This document shows, one piece after another, positions 46,930 through 58,260 of a stretch of 64,000 nucleotides of DNA. The stretch's first letter is position 1; the number at the start of each line of letters is the position of its first letter. Made by a program: the position numbers and the translations under genes. Source of the DNA: Myrica gale (lineage: Eukaryota > Streptophyta > Magnoliopsida > Fagales > Myricaceae); NCBI GenBank assembly GCA_963930655.1, contig OZ005606.1:17958001-18022000 (forward strand), in the 5' to 3' direction. The notes below the pieces were generated by a model, which saw only the letters and a list, made by a program, of their open reading frames with translations, was not told where the DNA came from and ran no database searches.

Positions 46930-47720
46930 AGGCACAGTACAGACTGATGAAGTGGGTCCTGCTGACCTATATGCTGCGTCACACAAGCGCAAGAATGAAG
47001 AATGGATATTTGACGCTGCTATGATGAATTTTGTAAGTAAATTAGATGTTGGTAGAAATATGTTGTTATATTGTTATTTGATTTGGTAGATGAGGTGTTG
47101 GTTCAGTTTGGTTGGTGAATTGGAGTTTAAATTTTGGAGGTGTTGTTGGTTTGCAGTGTTGGTTGCATTTCGTTGGTACATTGAAGTTACAATTTTAGAA
47201 TTGTTTGCAGGTTCTTGGTTCCATTGTAGTTTGCTAGCCAAAGTTGGTTTGATTTAAAAAGTTGTATTGATATAAATCATGTATATTCAGTTTGTAAAAA
47301 ATGGGCTGGATAGATTTTACGTCGTTATGCTGTTGAATTTTTTTCTCCACTTATTCCATTTCTTTGTGTTTCACATTGTAGGAAAATATAATGGAAGTGG
47401 AGGCCCAAGCAACCATAGAAGGGAGGACGCTTACTAATGTGGAGGTTTTCACCCAAGTCCTCGGGGAGAAACGAGGGTACGTTAGAGGTTTGGGTGATTC
47501 GGTGACGCCGGTTAGTACTTATTGCTCATCGTCATTGGCGGATATGGCACTGAGATTGATGGAGCAGATTAGAGCGTACTGTGAGAAGGAGAACCAAGAG
47601 TAGATGCACGAGATCCACAGTTTGCAACAAAAGATGGAGGAGATGCAGGAGCGGATGGCACGATATGACCGATTTATGTCACGATTTGCGTCGGGTGCTT
47701 CTAACGACATCGGTTTGTAG
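46930..47720 (+). pseudogene. CACTA second gene, TNPA/Ptta-like (Transposase_24) fragment
   Basis: Exon-like pieces: VGPADLYAASHKRKNEEWIFDAAMMNF (about 46950-47033, with a GTAAGT donor) and, after an intron ending TTGTAG, a piece from about 47382 with EGRTLTNVEVFTQVLGEKRGYVRGLGDS. The GxKxGYVRGLG motif and the following helical EQIRAYCEKENQE are typical of plant Ptta/En/Spm-type proteins that bind subterminal repeats. A stop at 47601 interrupts further helical sequence. The N-terminal part is not visible. Confidence 0.75.
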
Positions 47721-47949
47721 TTTTCTTACGTGATCCATATTATTATTTGTTGGTTACAATTATATAGAACAACATTTCCCGTCCATGCTTCACTTCGCAC
47801 ATTTTCTTTTCGATCGTTGTATATGTACATATATTTTGGTACATTTGAGACTTTAATTTATAAATTTTTTAGCATGAGATGATATTTATTTGGAATGAAT
47901 TTACATTTAATTGGTGAAAATTTGTAGAATTTTTAAATTTGTTGTAAAT

Positions 47950-48704
47950 CAGGTCACACAGGTTAGAACCTATAATATTCTAGTTGTAACCTGAAAACAG
48001 GTTAGAACCATAATATAATATGTTCGAACCGGTTCACCATGAAACATGTTGGAACCATAAAAGCGGTCCAAACTCTAAACAACAGGTTAGCACCAGTTCA
48101 CAGCCGAAGTGGTTAGAACCTGAAAATCAAAGTTCTAACCTAGACTAGACGGTTCGAACTATAAAATAACATGTTCGGAATTCTTCGTGGGGAACCGGTT
48201 CTAACCTATATATTGCGGTTCGAACTCGATTCCGTTCTAACCACTTCATTTACGAGAGAACCATCTGTCGACTAATAGGTTCTAACGGGTTTATGTAGGT
48301 TCAAACGTATTGAAGCGAACGGGTTCTGACCGGTAACACCCGGTTCGAACTCTTTATCTGAACCGGTTCGTACTTTTCCAGGACAGATTCTGACTTGGTA
48401 TATTATTATGTTCGAACCTGAAATGTAAAGGTTTGAACCTCATATGCGAACAGGTTCCAACCTCCTATTAAGGGATGAACTTAATGAGATTCGACAATCG
48501 GTTCGAACCTAAAGAGTATTAGGTTCGAACGGGAGACTTTAGGGACGAACCTCATATGTCCGTCCCTAAAAACCTATAGATACCCCCACCTATAGGGACG
48601 GACGCCAGGGACGGATACGTCCGTCCCTTAAAGTGTTTAGAGACGAATTTTGAGTTTTTAGGGACGGACAGCGTCCGTCCATAAAGCCCAAAATTCTACT
48701 AGTG
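47950..48704. repeat. Right subterminal repeats and 3' terminus of the CACTA element
   Basis: Dense GGTTAGAACC/GGTTCGAAC motifs to about 48540, then inverted GTCCGTCCCTAAA/GGGACGGAC units that can fold on themselves, ending CTACTAGTG. The first group matches the left block; the GGGACGGAC group occurs only on this side. Confidence 0.85.
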
Positions 48705-49149
48705 TTAGCTATTGATTTCTGTCAATGTAACTCGAATTCCAGTACCGTTGATTGTCTAGCCATAATGTGCCTCTTTAGAAAGTCATGGTTAGCCTGTTAA
48801 ATCTAGGAGAAATCGGTGGTTTTGAGCACTCAAGTAAATCTTCAGCAATTGGAGTAGTCTCAGACCCCAAACACCAGGCGATGTGATCATCCATGTGCGT
48901 GCATCTTTTGCTCCTATTTTCCTTAGGCACCTTTAACTTACATATTCCATGCTCAATTTGGAGTGATAGAAAGACTAATCGAGATCCTCTATGATTCATT
49001 GTTCGAATTGTACCAGAAAAATATACACACAACATGTAGACGTTGCCATTTAGAAGGCATTCACCCTTGAAATTTCAACCTCATCCCATTCCCGTGAGAG
49101 ACATAAGAAAGTTTTGTGTAGCATGTGACTGTGTGAAGACCATAGAATG

Positions 49150-49172
49150 TTATAATAATAATAATAATAATA
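49150..49172. repeat. (TAA)n microsatellite
   Basis: About seven uninterrupted AAT/TAA repeats. Confidence 0.9.
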
Positions 49173-49409
49173 AATCAATGTATATCAGATTTAAACAAAT
49201 TTAAATCAACTACAAAATACACTCATGAAACTCACACTGTAACTATAAAACCAAAATAGTTAAACCAGTTTCACAAACTAAATATCAACTTAAATCAATT
49301 CCGGATTCAAAAGGCTTCGGATGGAATGAGAAAGGACTTTTTTTTCTCGGCAAAGTAGTGGAATGAGAACTATAAATAAGTCACGTAGAAATAAAAAGAA
49401 AAGTACTTA

Positions 49410-49565
49410 TTTGGGGTTAATATTAAAAAAAACTTATATAATTTTTTATTCTTATAATATTTATTAAAAAAAATTTTCTCTTCACTCTTTTACCAACTCT
49501 CATAAAATATCTTTATTTTATAATATTTTACAAATCACAATGCCCAAAATTTCTATGCCCAAATA
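49410..49565. mobile_element. MITE-like element (GGGNATGTTTG/ATATTTGGG family)
   Basis: Shares 'ataatatttatta..attttctcttcact.ttttaccaactctcata..atatctttattttataatat' with the copy at 62009-62401. The ends TATTTGGGGTT and GCCCAAATATCCCC can pair. No certain target duplication. Confidence 0.55.
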
Positions 49566-51178
49566 TCCCCATTAATGTCTCCTAAGATTTACCTCCAGAA
49601 TTAAATATATGATTTATAGCCGAGACAAGATGCCTCTTCTATACTCTAATAGTGTACAACACGCGCCACCTCCAATGAACCCTATGTTCTGCCCTATTAC
49701 CCTTTTTGTTGATTTCCAGCTCATCAAAGAGACAGGAAAAGAACAGGAGTCACTTGTGCATGGACTACGGTACACCGGGTGATTTTTTTAATATTATAAT
49801 AAATAATAATAATTTAATAGAAGAAAGTGAAATTATTTTATAATTATTTTAATTAGACTTAAAATTTTAATTTTAAAACTCAAACACGTCAATTTGGACA
49901 AATAATTATAAAGATTATCATTTTACTGGCTTGTAAAGTTCAGTAGGAGCTCTCTCTTAAGGCGATTTGAGCCATAAGTTAACTCAAACCCATAAGGATG
50001 CATGTATAGCAGTATCCGATCGATGAATAGGCCTCATAACTTGCGTAAGTCTCGTCCGCTTACATTGCTCTCATGAAGCCTCATAACTCAAAAACTCTCA
50101 GTTCATCCAACATAATGGAAATAAGATTTACCACTAGTTAATCAATCCTTCGAGAAAAGAAAAATAAATAAAAAAAATTGCCCCTTATTATAATCCTTCA
50201 CGTGCAACTGTTTGATATATATGCTGCAATACACGAGGACCAACTATTGGTCAGAAAATATTCAGGTTTTCCTATTTGGATAAATCTAGGTGATTTTGCT
50301 GTAATCAGGTGTACGATTACCATCTTTCTTTGGATTGATTGTATTTGGAAAAGATATGAGCATGCAACTGGCTTTCGAAATTCTATATGATTGTCTGGAT
50401 TCCAAATGTCTCTTCAACTTCAAGGCATTTGTTGAATCGCTTTGCTTTTGCATTTTCAACACAAAAAGACAAAGGTATGGGTCAAAAAAACATATTAAAT
50501 TTACCCAAATAACGCTGGGATTGGGCATATGATAACCGTGATTTTTGGGTTGATAGTAACTTGCGCGGAAAAAGATGAGGGAAAAAGGTGCTTTTGAAAT
50601 TGTGCGTTATTGCCTGGATCCAAGTGTTTCTTTCAAAGGCTTGTATCATTAGAATAATTCGTTTAGGTGACCTCGAAGAAGCTAAGATTGGAAAACTATG
50701 GCAGCTCTCGTGCATGCGTTTACCCATATCTTTTTGACAAACGTGACTCATGGTAACGAATGTCAAGGTTTTTTGCCGAGAAAAGAAAAAAGAATGTCAA
50801 ACTTTACTTATAAATAGACCCCTTTCTGGTGTAGCCTTTCATTTTTTTTCTCTAAGTTGGTGTAGCCTTTCATATTATCATTAAACAAAACAAAAAACAA
50901 GCAGGTGGTTTTTTTTTGGGACAAATTCAGGCAGGTGGGTAAGTACCATACTACCACGTGAGACTACTAACCTAAAAAAATTTAAAGAAATAAAGAGAGA
51001 GAGATTTGTGTCCTGGAGATGAATTCCCCAGTGGATGCCTGATGGGGAGACATAAGCCTCCAGAAAAGTTACACGCGATAATGGGAAAGTGATCAGAAGA
51101 GAAATGGACTTCTCACCTGGAAAAGCACAGTATACGTCACGGCGACTATCATCATCTCAGAAACCATTAAAATTTTAA

Positions 51179-51977
51179 GGGAAATTTATTTTATAGTCGT
51201 TAAATTTTATCCTCTTTTTATTTTTAGTCCTTAAATTTAATGAATCAAATTTTTAGTCTTTTAATTTCACTCCGTTTAAATTTTAGTTCTTTTGTTACCC
51301 TCCGTCACCCTAATTAACAGAATAATTTTACACGTCAGCTTCCATCTAACACGCCACCATTCATTTACACGTTAACCTCAACCAATTGAACGTGATTTCT
51401 TAAACGACCTGTAGCTTCTATTTAATTGAAACTCTACATAAAACTTAAAGTCTCAGTCTCGTCGTTCTCATGTCAACCGCAAGAGGCCCTTCAAACTTTA
51501 ACTTCATCACTTCATCGGACTTCCACTTCTCGTGTATAGAATCCACCAAAGCCTGTGTAATACCTGCAACTCTCACCTTTGTCCTTTCCAGCATCCTCAA
51601 AGATACATTTATGTGTTCCTTGACATGAGAACGACGAAGCTGAGGCTTTAAGTTTTATATAGAGTTTCAATTAAATAGAAGGTACAGGTCGTTTAAGAAA
51701 TCACGTTCAATTGGTTGAGGCTAACGTGAAAATGAAGGGTGGCGTGTTAGATGAAAGCTGACGTGTAAAATTATTCCGTTAATTAGGGTGACGGAGGGTA
51801 ACGGAAGGACTAAAAATTTAAACGGAGTGAAAATTAAAGGAGTAAAAATTTGTCTCATTAAGTTTAAGGACTAAAATTTAAACAGAGTGAAAATTAAAGG
51901 ACTAAAAATTTGACTCATTAAGTTTAAGGACTAAAAAAAAAAAAGATAAAACCGAGTGACTAAAAAGTAAATTTCTC
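51179..51977. mobile_element. Pack-MULE: Mutator-like element with long inverted repeats and a captured CRM-domain fragment
   Basis: The arms (about 51179-51474 and 51622-51977) are long inverted repeats, with termini GGGAAATTTA and, on the other strand, GAGAAATTTA. They are flanked by a perfect 9-bp duplication AAATTTTAA (51170-51178 and 51978-51986), the signature of Mutator superfamily insertion. It has no transposase. The about 150-bp centre is not transposon sequence but coding sequence from a CRM-domain gene. The right arm also carries an internal duplication of 50-60 bp. Confidence 0.9.
51463..51618 (-). pseudogene. Captured CRM-domain (CRS1/YhbY; CFM3-like) gene fragment
   Basis: Read on the minus strand the loop has one open frame: VSLRMLERTKVRVAGITQAL, then VDSIHEKWKSDEVMKLKFEG and PLAVDM. 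This is the N-terminal half of a CRM domain, the RNA-binding module of plant organelle intron-splicing factors; the sequence LRM.ER.KVG.AG.TQALVDSIHEKW..DEVVKLKFEGP is characteristic of CFM3-type proteins (comparison from memory). About 50 codons, no stop until the frame enters the inverted repeat. Normally GxAG is preceded by KVG; here it is KVRVAG, so the loop may be altered. No start codon, promoter or splice sites are evident; a gene fragment, not a gene. Confidence 0.8.
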
Positions 51978-52488
51978 AAATTTTAATTACGAAGAAGCTT
52001 GATGGCTTAAACTATTTATCGCCGTCTAACATTAAAAACGAAGTTATAACATATTTACTAATTAATTTTTTTAATCACGACAAGGATATTTTAGTGACGA
52101 CTATGTATTGTGGTGGTTAAGACTTTTAGCCGAGGTATTCTTTCTCCCCAAACCTTGAGCACATGCCGTCGTCTTTATATGTATTTATTGATGGCTTTCT
52201 ATACTTTAGGTGACAAACTTAATCATCGTTATAAGTCACATTTCTTATAGTAATTTCACCTAACTTGCATGTTTGTTTTGGTGATACTTTTCGGATTTAA
52301 AGTGTTTTGAGATTTTTTAGGTGATGTTTAAATTTTATTGGTATTTCTGTAGAAGGTATTGACTTGTATTGATATTTATAAAAAATTTAATATTGAGTTG
52401 TATTAGTATTCGTGTAGAAGTAATGTTGGGATTGAAATATTAGAAAGTTTGATGAAAATTTTTAAGAAACAAACATGCCCAGTATAAA

Positions 52489-52684
52489 GGGTGTGTTTGT
52501 GTTGAAAAATTTTTGGGTTGTTAAAATTTTTGGTATTGGGTTTAGTGAAAAAGTGAAGAGATAGGTAATTTTTATATTTTTTGTAGTGAAAAGTTATGAT
52601 TTGATGGAAGAGAGATTATATTGTAATATTTTATTGTAAGAGAGTGAAAAATTTTGTGAAATTTTTAGGTGCAAACACAACCTA
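52489..52684. mobile_element. hAT-like MITE with 8-bp target duplication
   Basis: Ends GGGTGTGTTTGTGTT and GCAAACACAACCTA are imperfect inverted repeats. Flanks AGTATAAA (52481-52488) and AGTATAAC (52685-52692) match at 7 of 8 bases, the size expected of hAT. 196 bp, non-coding. Related copies lie at 58084-58260 and about 61055-61255. Confidence 0.75.
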
Positions 52685-54574
52685 AGTATAACATGCCCCC
52701 TCAATTAGGATGATGTTTATTTTCCCAATAATTCGGGGCATGAAAATTTCCACCAAAACAAACACACTCCACCATTTTTTACTTTTAAACATACACTTTA
52801 ATTTTTACAAACCTCAATAAATTTCAATAAAATAAAATTTTCGAAAATATTCCTCAAAATTTTGACAAACAAACATACCGTTGTCTGAAAAGTCTTTGGT
52901 AAGAAAATAACAAGTTGTTCTGAAATTTTAAGTAGAAATTCAATTTCATCATTACTTTAGGAAAAAAAAATTATTATAGCCAAAATTTCGTAGACATTCG
53001 AACGAGTCTCCCAACTTACTTATGAGCTAAAATAAATATTTATTAAGAATTCACACATTGTTGACTAACGAATATACAATTAGCCATTCAAAACAATACG
53101 GTATTGAATGATGAGACAAGCAAAATTATTTCTTAAGAGAATATTTTGCGTATGTCTTAAAATTTTTCTTTAATTTACTATTTGAATGGTCGAATAAAGA
53201 AAAAGATACAAAAAATATTGGATATTTTGTAAGACTCGCACTATTAATAGTATTAATACAAATAATATTAAATATTATAAAATATATTTATTATATCTAT
53301 ATCTCTCAACTTAATCATCTAATTTGAATAGTAAATTATAGTAAATTTTGATTTTCAAGAATTTTGTTCATATGTGACTAATATTATAATTAAAAGGTTA
53401 ACATTTGGTTGCATTTGTTAACTTTAGCACCGTATTTCACTAGCACTTAATTACTTGTTATTTTCTATTAAAAAAATTTAGAAGAAAATTATTTTAGAAG
53501 AAATTAATGACAATTTTAGAAGCACTTAATTGAATTTTTGTTTAATCCACGAGCAATCGGGTACAACAAAACAGTTGTTGAAATTCAACAAAACTGTTTG
53601 CCCCTTTTTTTTCTTACTTTGATTTGTAAACAGTGAAAAAGATGAATATCACTGTAATAAATTCTCTGTGTTGCGGGGTAAAATTCGAATAAAGGAGTAG
53701 ACTTTAGGACTAGGAACAGAAACCAGGGGTGTTATAGCCTTATAGGCAGAAGCAAGAGCTACGTAGTCTACGTCACTTCTTCCCCTTCATAACCTGGCCA
53801 TTGACGAGACTTATCAAGACGAGAAAAAGGGAAGCATATTATTCAACGAAGATCTGTCCCTACCTCTCTCTTTCTCTCTCCCTCTCTCCCTAAATCAGTC
53901 AGTCAGAGAAGGGAGAAAGGGCAAGGGTTCGTTCTATGTAGGGCAGCCTAAAACACTCATTAATTCCCTGTCCGTTTCTGCCCCGAACGCTGGTCCCAGT
54001 CGCTCGTTCGTTCTGATCCTTGTGGATTTTTGCGATCCCAGTTTGCTCTGCTCTGCAGTTTGCTTGTAAAATGCCAATATTTCCATCGGTTTTTAGGGCC
54101 ACGCAGAGTAGCACACTTCTCGAAGACTTTTACTACAAAACAATAGTACATGACCTGCACACGCCAAAAATACCGGCGCCCTCGAAGCCGCCCCCAACTC
54201 CTCTTTAATATATTTTCACCTATTGTTCCTAACTTTAGAGAAAAAGTTCAAACTCGGGCTGCCCCACTGCTCTGCGATGAGATTCATTAGATAAGCATTA
54301 AATTTTACATACCCATTTGGCTTGGACTTTTCCATATGCATCATTCCTTTTGTGCAGGAATTTCCATCATTCTCCTGCCATTTCCATTATTATCATACTG
54401 CCACAAACAGTGAAACATATTGTGTGTGGGGGTGCGATAGAGAGATAGAGAGAGCGAGGGCCGGCCTCCTCTTCTCCCCCGTGCCATGCAACCCCTCCAA
54501 CCCTGCATGCAGTTCCTGCCTTCTCTAAAATGCAACTCCGTGCCATGCAATCCCTCCAACCCCTCCAACCCTGT

Positions 54575-54752
54575 GTGCTTATTCGGTTTATTTAAATTCT
54601 TAAGATTTTTTGAATCCTGAAAATACACAAATCGAACATGTTTTTTAACATCACTTAAAAATAACTACTGCACGCATGTCAATAAAATTAACATCACCTA
54701 AAAATTCTCAAAACACAAAAAATTCTCAAAATACTCAATAACCGAACAGCCT
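54575..54752. mobile_element. MITE-like element (TGTTCGGT family)
   Basis: Begins GTGCTTATTCGGTTT and ends AACCGAACAGCC. Internal sequence 'ttttttaacatcac.taaaaataactac' matches, reversed, the copies at 60898-61038 and 62583-62741. Confidence 0.65.
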
Positions 54753-55409
54753 CTAGTTTGTGTCTCTTTTTTTTTTCTGAGCGCTAGTTTGTATCTTGAG
54801 ATTTGAAATTTTGTTCTGATTTCTTCTGCGGTGAAGGTCCAAGAGGACTAGAGGAGTGCCCAAATAAATTTACCATCCATAGTTGTAGCTCTAACCCTTT
54901 TGCGAAATCCTTATTCTTTGTCGAAGAATTTGTTTTCTTTAATCAGCTTTCAAACACCCGAATGACAAGTTAAGAAACCAATAATTGGAAAAGTATTACG
55001 AAAACAAAAAAACAATGCGTTCTGGGTTACTCGGTGTTAAATCTAATGAAGACCAATTCTAAGGTGTTGGATTGATAGTTTATGGCTGATATTTTTAGGA
55101 GTTTGTGTTTTAGGAGTTTTCATGTTCTAAAATTATTAAAAAAAAATCTTTTTGGGACTATTTTACTGTTTGCAATTTGATAATTATTTGATTTTTATAA
55201 AACAAAGGGACTCCACATATTAAGTTAATTAATCACGCCAAGCTCCATATAATTGTTCATCTAAAAAATGATTTAAGGAAGACCTTTAACGTGGAAATGA
55301 ATTTCTAATTATTTTTTTTATTTTACTACTACATATATATTAAGTCTTTTTTTCTTGGCTTTATCTCATTTTCAATCGGATTGACGACATAATGCATATC
55401 CAAATGACT

Positions 55410-56060
55410 GTACAACCCACCCGCGGTGAGCGGTTAAATCGCCACCGCCTCCGCTCTCGTTAGGTGGCTACCGCTGCTCAATAGCGCCGAGGGCGATTGG
55501 GATTTGTAATGGTGGTGTCCCGTCGCGGGACACCGTTACTCCCATTTTTTAATAATATTTTTATAAAAACAATTATGTATCCATTAATGAGAAACGACGC
55601 CATTTTGTTTACTATAATTTTAAAAGCAATAAAAAATAGAGCTTCAAAATGATTCCCTTTAATCAAATTGCAAGCCTCTCCCTCTCCGATGCCCCAGGCT
55701 TCCAGTCATAGCCCTTAGAAATTTGATTCGACGCCTCTCTCAGTCGCTGCAACCACCTCCCCTGTCTTGCTTGAAGCTTCGCCGTGACGCCACCCCTCTC
55801 AACAAGATCACACCAAAATCTCAACTCAGCTGCCCCTCTCTCTCTCTCCCAACCCAAAGTTGGGCGGTTAATTGGGAACCGCCTCACGGTAACCGTACCT
55901 CCAGCAACATGAACCACCCTTAGCGGGGCGGGGGCAAAATTTGGCACACCGCTCTGGATGGTAGCGGTGGTGGTTGGAGGCAAAATCAACCAGTTCATAC
56001 CGCTGCCCAGCTCTACATACAAATTCGCTATTATGCCCTCTATAGTTTGAAAGACAAACA
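55410..56060. other. GC-rich patch with GGCGGTTA motifs
   Basis: Contrasts with the AT-rich surroundings. Repeats of AGCGGTT, ACCGCC and TAGCGGTGG occur at both ends (about 55420-55480 and 55860-55980), suggesting a decayed transposon. A 132-codon minus-strand frame (55663-56061) crosses it but looks low-complexity and matches nothing I know. Confidence 0.35.
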
Positions 56061-58083
56061 AAAAAATAAAACACAGAAGCTTAACCTCTACGCAATGAAT
56101 AGCTCTATATGGTGGTGGCAGTAGTGGGTCTCACGATTTTACACCACGTAATCAATTCAGAAAGCAAAGTTCTTTTTGTCCCCATATTATGCAGCTCAAA
56201 AACGAAGATTGTAAGTTGTATACAACCGAAGTGGCATATGACTGGTCGCTCTCGTCTCTGATTATTCTAGGGTTCTCTTAAATGTTTTCGTGCACAAAGA
56301 CCAGTATATCCATCTACGATCCGGACTGCTCAGACCGGTGAGATTTAGGAGCCACACTTTCTCAATACCGTTCAGTACGTAGTGCTCACTTCTCAGTCTA
56401 CACTACTGACCTCGTGAAATTACGTAAATCATTATAGCTCGCAGCATGTGTAGTTCATTATACTCATGAGTGTCAAGGTAGCTTTGTAATTGTCTTTCCT
56501 CTCGTAGGAACCTATAGACATTTAGCTTGGCAACATTAATCTTAAACTTGAACTCGTGACAAAATCACTCTTGTAAATTATAACTATGCTAAACATCATT
56601 ACATATTATAATATGCACAGTATTTATAGATAGAAATCATATTATATCCGTCAACTTCCAAGTAGCTCAATAAAGTTGCAAGCACACTCCGTTGTCTCCT
56701 ACGTTAGAGTTAGCAGTCAAATCAGACAGAAAAAATAATGTGAACAAACAATATAGAAATTTTATATTTTTATGTAAAAAATATTGTCTTTCATTTTATG
56801 TATATTTTTTTGAATTTATTCAATATTTTATCTTCTAATGACATTTTGATTAATTTTTTATGTAGTTTAATAGTCAAATCAAATCGAAGACAATGATTAT
56901 TTTTTTCAAAAGTACGGAGAATTTATGAGATAAATTGAAAATTGAGAAAGCTGATTGATTTTTGTCCATGTATATATATATATATACGACGTACTATAAT
57001 ATTTTTTCAAGAAAAAAAACACTCTATTAGTCGATGGCCAATCTACCAGCTTAAGAAAAAAAGCTTACTCTTACCCATAAAATCAATGATTGGTTAACCA
57101 TTAATCCTTATTATTGACATAAACCAACTAATCATGCTTAAGTTTAATAAGGTCCGACCATAAATACCTTCTTACACTATAAATTTACTAACGTATTTAG
57201 AGTTCTATTAATAGGTAGTCCTTATATTACCTAATATAATATTAGAATTAATGCATATGGTTTCTAGTACTTTGTACTTATTCTAATTGCGTTAGTTAGT
57301 ACATATGACAATTAACATTATTTAAAGTAATAAGGACCCAGAAAATAGCACATAGGACTATTAATCTACCTACAGTACTTATAAGATTATTAATCTTCGT
57401 AGTACGGCACTTACTACCCCAAAAAAAACATTGACATGTAACATGTATTAGATATTGTAACATGTATATAACCTAATAACGCCGGTTTAATATTATATGT
57501 CATAGCATATTGTTGATTGAGCATTTTATTTATTTATTAGTATTTATCAAGTAAAAGTTTTAATTTTTTAATGACATTAACAAATACCAAATTAACAAAA
57601 AATTCATTCATTCATTAGAAAAATATAATGGTCAAATAACAAAAGGGTCATAATACGCACTATATTAATAAATTAGGTGGATCACTTCAGGCACGAGTAA
57701 ATTTAGAAGAGATTAGTACGACATTCAAAATTGTAAGAAAGTCTTGGATGGTGTTCGTGTTGTGAAAAAATATTGGATTTTAGAAAAATTGTGAATATTT
57801 ATGTAAAGTAGAAAGATAAATGATTTGATGTAATTGTTTAATAAAAAAATATTAGATTTACGTGAGAAATTATAGAGAGAAAATTTGTGTTAAATAAAAA
57901 AATAAAAAATTATTGGAAATTGTGTTAAATGTATTGATGTTTATGTTTGAATTATTAAGATGTTAGGTGATAATTTTGTAAATGAATTTAAATATTAAAA
58001 AAAAAGCTAAAAACGAACATGACTAGCCTTCCACTTATGTCATCAATTTTAACTTTAAGGATAATCGAACTGTACGTGTGTCT

Positions 58084-58260
58084 AAGGCTGCATTTGCTAA
58101 CACAATTTTTCTCAAAATATTCTCTCTCTCCTAATAAAATACTACAATATAATCTCTCTCCTATAAAAAATATAAAAAATTACCTCTCGTCACTTTTTCA
58201 CTAAACCCAATACCAACACAAAACCCAACACCAAAAATATTTCAACACAAACACAACCTA
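58084..58260. mobile_element. hAT-like MITE copy
   Basis: Starts AAGGCTGCATTTGCTAACAC and ends AACACAAACACAACCTA. The interior matches the 52489 copy in reverse (CTTTTTCACTAAACCCAATACC). No clear target duplication. Confidence 0.65.

Larger units (their letters stand above)
41541..48704 (+). mobile_element. En/Spm (CACTA) DNA transposon, degenerate, carrying a nested hAT element
   Basis: The right end is ...TTCTACTAGTG at 48704, which reads CACTAGTAGAA on the other strand, a classic CACTA terminus. Next to it are GGGACGGAC/GTCCGTCCC subterminal repeats. Both flanks (about 41558-41850 and 47950-48540) carry dozens of GGTTCGAAC/GGTTAGAACC-type subterminal motifs, bracketing a TNP2-like and a TNPA-like gene. 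I could not find a matching left CACTA terminus, so the left end is lost or very diverged; the start given is the first subterminal motifs. Confidence 0.85.
48705..51178. other. Intergenic DNA with MITE remains
   Basis: A minus-strand open stretch at 48775-49035 has no similarity I recognise. A (TAA)n microsatellite lies at about 49150-49172. A MITE-like copy lies at 49410-49565. The rest is AT-rich with no gene seen. Confidence 0.5.

Noticed and set aside
41558-48540. GGTTCGAAC words resembling the tRNA T-arm
   Set aside because: They recur dozens of times in both orientations without a cloverleaf; they are CACTA subterminal repeats.
48775-49035. 86-residue minus-strand frame beside the CACTA end
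   Set aside because: No known motif and no partner exons; cannot be told from chance.
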